From Leisingera sp. ANG1 (lineage in GTDB: Bacteria; Pseudomonadota; Alphaproteobacteria; Rhodobacterales; Rhodobacteraceae), in the NCBI RefSeq assembly GCF_000203975.2, contig NZ_AFCF02000008.1, positions 186,001 to 250,000 of the forward strand: a stretch of DNA of 64,000 nt, read 5' to 3'. Shown in pieces: positions 61,652-64,000 of the stretch. The stretch's first letter is position 1; each line of letters starts with the position of its first letter. The position numbers and the translations under genes are program-made. The notes under the pieces were generated by a model. It had not been told where the DNA came from and did no database searches. It saw only the letters and a program-made list of their open reading frames with translations.

Positions 61652-64000
61652 ATGCAGATCGACAATTTTAAGACCAAGAGCTTCCCTGCGATTTCGTCAC
61701 TCGGCCTGAGCAGTTCGAACCACAAGCTCCGCGTTTGCATTGTTACCGAAGAAATCATCGGACCGGTCCGTAATGGCGGTATTGCCTCTACCTATTACCA
61801 CCTGTCCAAGGGGCTGGCTGCGCATGGGCATGAGGTGCATGTTCTGTTCCTAAAAGGACCCGTGGTTCAGGATGAAACACCTGAACACTGGGTAGAGCAT
61901 TTCGCCGCTTTCGGGGTCACTCTGCACTACCTCGATATTCCAAGCGATTCAGCCTGGAGCAGTGCTCCGAACTGGCAGCCCCGGTACGCCGCTGCCTACC
62001 AATGGCTGAGAGATCAGGAACGGTTTGATGTGGTTCATACATCGGAATGGCGCGGGGGCATGTTCTATGCGCTGATGGCCAAGCGCCTGGGCCTTGCCTT
62101 TCAGGATACGCTTTTCCTGGTAAAAACCTCTTCGCCGCACATCTGGAACCGCCACTACCAGATGCAGCCGATTGAGCGGCGCGATCTGGTTCTTGCCGCC
62201 TATGCGGAACAAAAGTGTGTAGAACTGGCCGACGCAGTCATTGGGGGCTCCGCCCATCTGATCACCTTCATGGAGCAAATCGGCTACCGGATACCGGATG
62301 CCAATGTTTTCGTGCAGCCCAACATCGTAGATTTTTCCAAGGTGCCAGTCACCGATCAGCGCCCGCCGCGCCAGCCGGGTGACGTTGTAAAATCACGTGA
62401 ACTGATCTTTTTTGGCCGCTTGGAAGGGCGCAAAGGTGTCGAACTGATGTGCAACGCGCTCGATATTCTGCGCGAGCGCCAGATCTCTCCGTCCAGCGTG
62501 ACGTTCATGGGGAAATGGGGTGGCGCCCTGGCCACTCAGGGCGGTATGAAGGTGCAGGATTATATCGAGGAAAAGGCGCGGGATTGGGATTTCCCGGTTT
62601 CCTACATCACCGATAAGAACCAGCCTGAAGCGCTCAGCCACATGTGTTCGCGCGATATGATCGCAGTGATGCCGTCGCTGATCGAAAACTCCACTATGGC
62701 AGTCTATGAAACGCTGGAATGCAACATTCCATTCATTGCGACCGATGTTGGCGGCACCGCTGAACTGATTGACCAAAGGGACCACGCCAGTTGCTTGGTT
62801 GAGCCTATTTCCACAGCGCTCGCGGACCGGTTGGAACAGGTGTTGGAACACGGCCAGCGTATCGCAAGGCCGGGGTTCTCCAATGATGAGAACCTGCAGG
62901 TCTGGTATGGCTTCCACGCCTATCTCGGTGAACAGATCGAACAGCTCGGCGCACGGCAAGCTATTTCAGCCATTACAGCTGAAATTGACGCGCCCGGCCA
63001 GCCCGTCGACACGATCCGTTATGCTGTGCTGTTGCGCAACGGCGATGACGTGGAAGCCCTGGCACAAGCCTTGCTGAGTGAACGCCCTGACAGCGTGGCC
63101 CTCGCCTACAACGACGCGAAACTGCAAAGTGCCGTTGCCAAGGCGAAGACTACCCTGCAGGATGCCGGACACGAAGTAATCGAGCTTTCCTGTATCGGTC
63201 AGGCAGCTGGCAGCACGCTGCATGCGCTGGCGAACCTGCCAGGGGCAGACGCCATCGTAATCGCGCATGGAGCCTCTGTGAGGCCGGCTCCGGGCTTCCT
63301 TGCTGCTGCCCGCACGGCGCTGAAACACCGGCCGGCCAGCCTGTTCACCAGCTTCTTCAGTGCCGCAGGAGATCTCCGGGGACTGCCAGCAGGCAGCGAT
63401 GTGGCCTCGCAGCTGCTGTCCCCGCGCGCCTACGGGCCAGAGGTTTTCGCCATGCTGCGCACCACCTATGACAAGGTCGGTCAATTCGAGCCCTACGACG
63501 TTCAACGGGGGATCCTGCACGAGTTTGTCACCCGGGCTGCTGTGCAGTTCAATGACGATCTTCTGGTCTGCCCCGAAGAGCTGCTTGATTGGCCGCAGGC
63601 GCTGGAAGAAGCGCAGGCGATGGCAGACGATACTGTGTATGCCTACCTCAAATCCAAACCACTGCTTGATGAGTCAGGGTTGGCCCAGCGGAAATTTCTG
63701 CTGAGCGCTCTGCATATGGTCAACGGCAGCAACCGGTCCGTCGGCAGCAATTCCCTTCGCGATGGAGGACGCCCCGCGGAGAGCCCGCTGTGGTTGACAC
63801 CGGCTGACTGGAACCGGGAAGAAATCCGGGGTGCGCTGAAACGGAAACTTGTAGCCGGCCTTGATGAAGAGTCCAACACGCTTTGGCTGTTCGCACGGGG
63901 CTCTGGCAGCCGCCGTCTCATAGCACGCGACGCTGATCAGCCGATTGAACTGGTGGAAGAACATCTGAGCCCGGACGGGAAGGATCACCTCACCCTATAC
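61652..64000 (+). CDS. Large glycosyltransferase with GT4-like domain (cut by window edge)
   Basis: 783 codons without a stop up to the window edge. GT-B domain at about 25-420: LRVCIVTEEIIGPVRNGGIASTYYHLSKGLAAHGHEVHVLFLKGP, FDVVHTSEWRGGMFYALMAKRL, LIFFGRLEGRKGVELMCNALDIL (donor-binding), VMPSLIENSTMAVYETLECNIPFIATDVGGTAELID. From about 450 a second region (LRNGDDVEALAQALLSERPDSVAL, AIVIAHGASVRPAPGFLAAARTAL) suggests a further GT-A-like domain. Start ATG 61652 with GGAG 5 nt upstream. Part of the sugar cluster. Confidence 0.85.
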   Translation, partial: MQIDNFKTKSFPAISSLGLSSSNHKLRVCIVTEEIIGPVRNGGIASTYYHLSKGLAAHGHEVHVLFLKGPVVQDETPEHWVEHFAAFGVTLHYLDIPSDSAWSSAPNWQPRYAAAYQWLRDQERFDVVHTSEWRGGMFYALMAKRLGLAFQDTLFLVKTSSPHIWNRHYQMQPIERRDLVLAAYAEQKCVELADAVIGGSAHLITFMEQIGYRIPDANVFVQPNIVDFSKVPVTDQRPPRQPGDVVKSRELIFFGRLEGRKGVELMCNALDILRERQISPSSVTFMGKWGGALATQGGMKVQDYIEEKARDWDFPVSYITDKNQPEALSHMCSRDMIAVMPSLIENSTMAVYETLECNIPFIATDVGGTAELIDQRDHASCLVEPISTALADRLEQVLEHGQRIARPGFSNDENLQVWYGFHAYLGEQIEQLGARQAISAITAEIDAPGQPVDTIRYAVLLRNGDDVEALAQALLSERPDSVALAYNDAKLQSAVAKAKTTLQDAGHEVIELSCIGQAAGSTLHALANLPGADAIVIAHGASVRPAPGFLAAARTALKHRPASLFTSFFSAAGDLRGLPAGSDVASQLLSPRAYGPEVFAMLRTTYDKVGQFEPYDVQRGILHEFVTRAAVQFNDDLLVCPEELLDWPQALEEAQAMADDTVYAYLKSKPLLDESGLAQRKFLLSALHMVNGSNRSVGSNSLRDGGRPAESPLWLTPADWNREEIRGALKRKLVAGLDEESNTLWLFARGSGSRRLIARDADQPIELVEEHLSPDGKDHLTLY

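Overview
The window is high-GC DNA with the gene content and small-operon layout of a marine alphaproteobacterium of the family Rhodobacteraceae, most likely the Roseobacter group (Leisingera/Phaeobacter/Ruegeria-like). This is inferred from the split his cluster, a BioG-type biotin operon with a BioR box, thiCOSGEFD behind a TPP riboswitch, and many families typical of roseobacters. Both ends cut a gene: a UvrD/PcrA helicase at the left edge and a glycosyltransferase at the right edge.

Positions 1-7440 are core metabolism: helicase, a membrane diguanylate cyclase, an FMN-dependent hydroxy-acid dehydrogenase and a full pyruvate carboxylase. From 7440 to 11000 come a hairpin-rich intergenic segment with a perfect 25-bp tandem repeat and three identical tRNA-Gly(GCC) units. 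Between tRNA units 1 and 2 sits a compact defence cassette: a C5 cytosine methyltransferase, a NaeI-like restriction endonuclease and a Vsr mismatch endonuclease. From 11 to 20 kb lie a class III aminotransferase and his genes in three blocks (hisB-hisH, hisA, hisF-hisE), interleaved with small stress, periplasmic and regulatory genes. From 20 to 29 kb are a YHS protein, an RlmB-type rRNA methyltransferase divergent from tRNA-Tyr, DUF2478 and NnrU proteins, and a quaternary-amine (betaine/choline-type) ABC transporter with a two-in-one permease and two paralogous binding proteins.

From 29 to 41 kb two cofactor operons diverge from one 480-bp control region: bioBFDAGC on the minus strand, with a BioR palindrome, and thiC-thiO-thiS-thiG-thiE-thiF-thiD on the plus strand, with a TPP riboswitch. 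Biotin made here would serve the pyruvate carboxylase at 4-7 kb. ThiO, ThiS, ThiG and a ThiF with a C-terminal rhodanese-like domain form a self-contained thiazole route.

From 45.3 kb, just after tRNA-Thr, the character changes to an accessory, lower-GC-looking region. It holds an EctB-like diaminobutyrate aminotransferase without ectA or ectC, a 1361-residue Pls/PosA-type single-module peptide synthetase (A-T-six membrane segments with three soluble domains), and an outer-membrane beta-barrel. I read these together as a candidate cationic poly(diaminobutyrate) pathway. From 53.5 kb to the end is a sugar/surface-polymer region: a methyltransferase-like protein, UDP-sulfoquinovose synthase, an extended-SDR epimerase and three large glycosyltransferases. 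The most interesting findings are the putative poly-DAB cluster, the NaeI-like/Vsr cassette between tRNA copies, and a sulfoquinovose-glycan hypothesis. Two orphan terminator-ended transcripts (12.5-12.8 kb and 27.8-27.9 kb) are candidate small RNAs.
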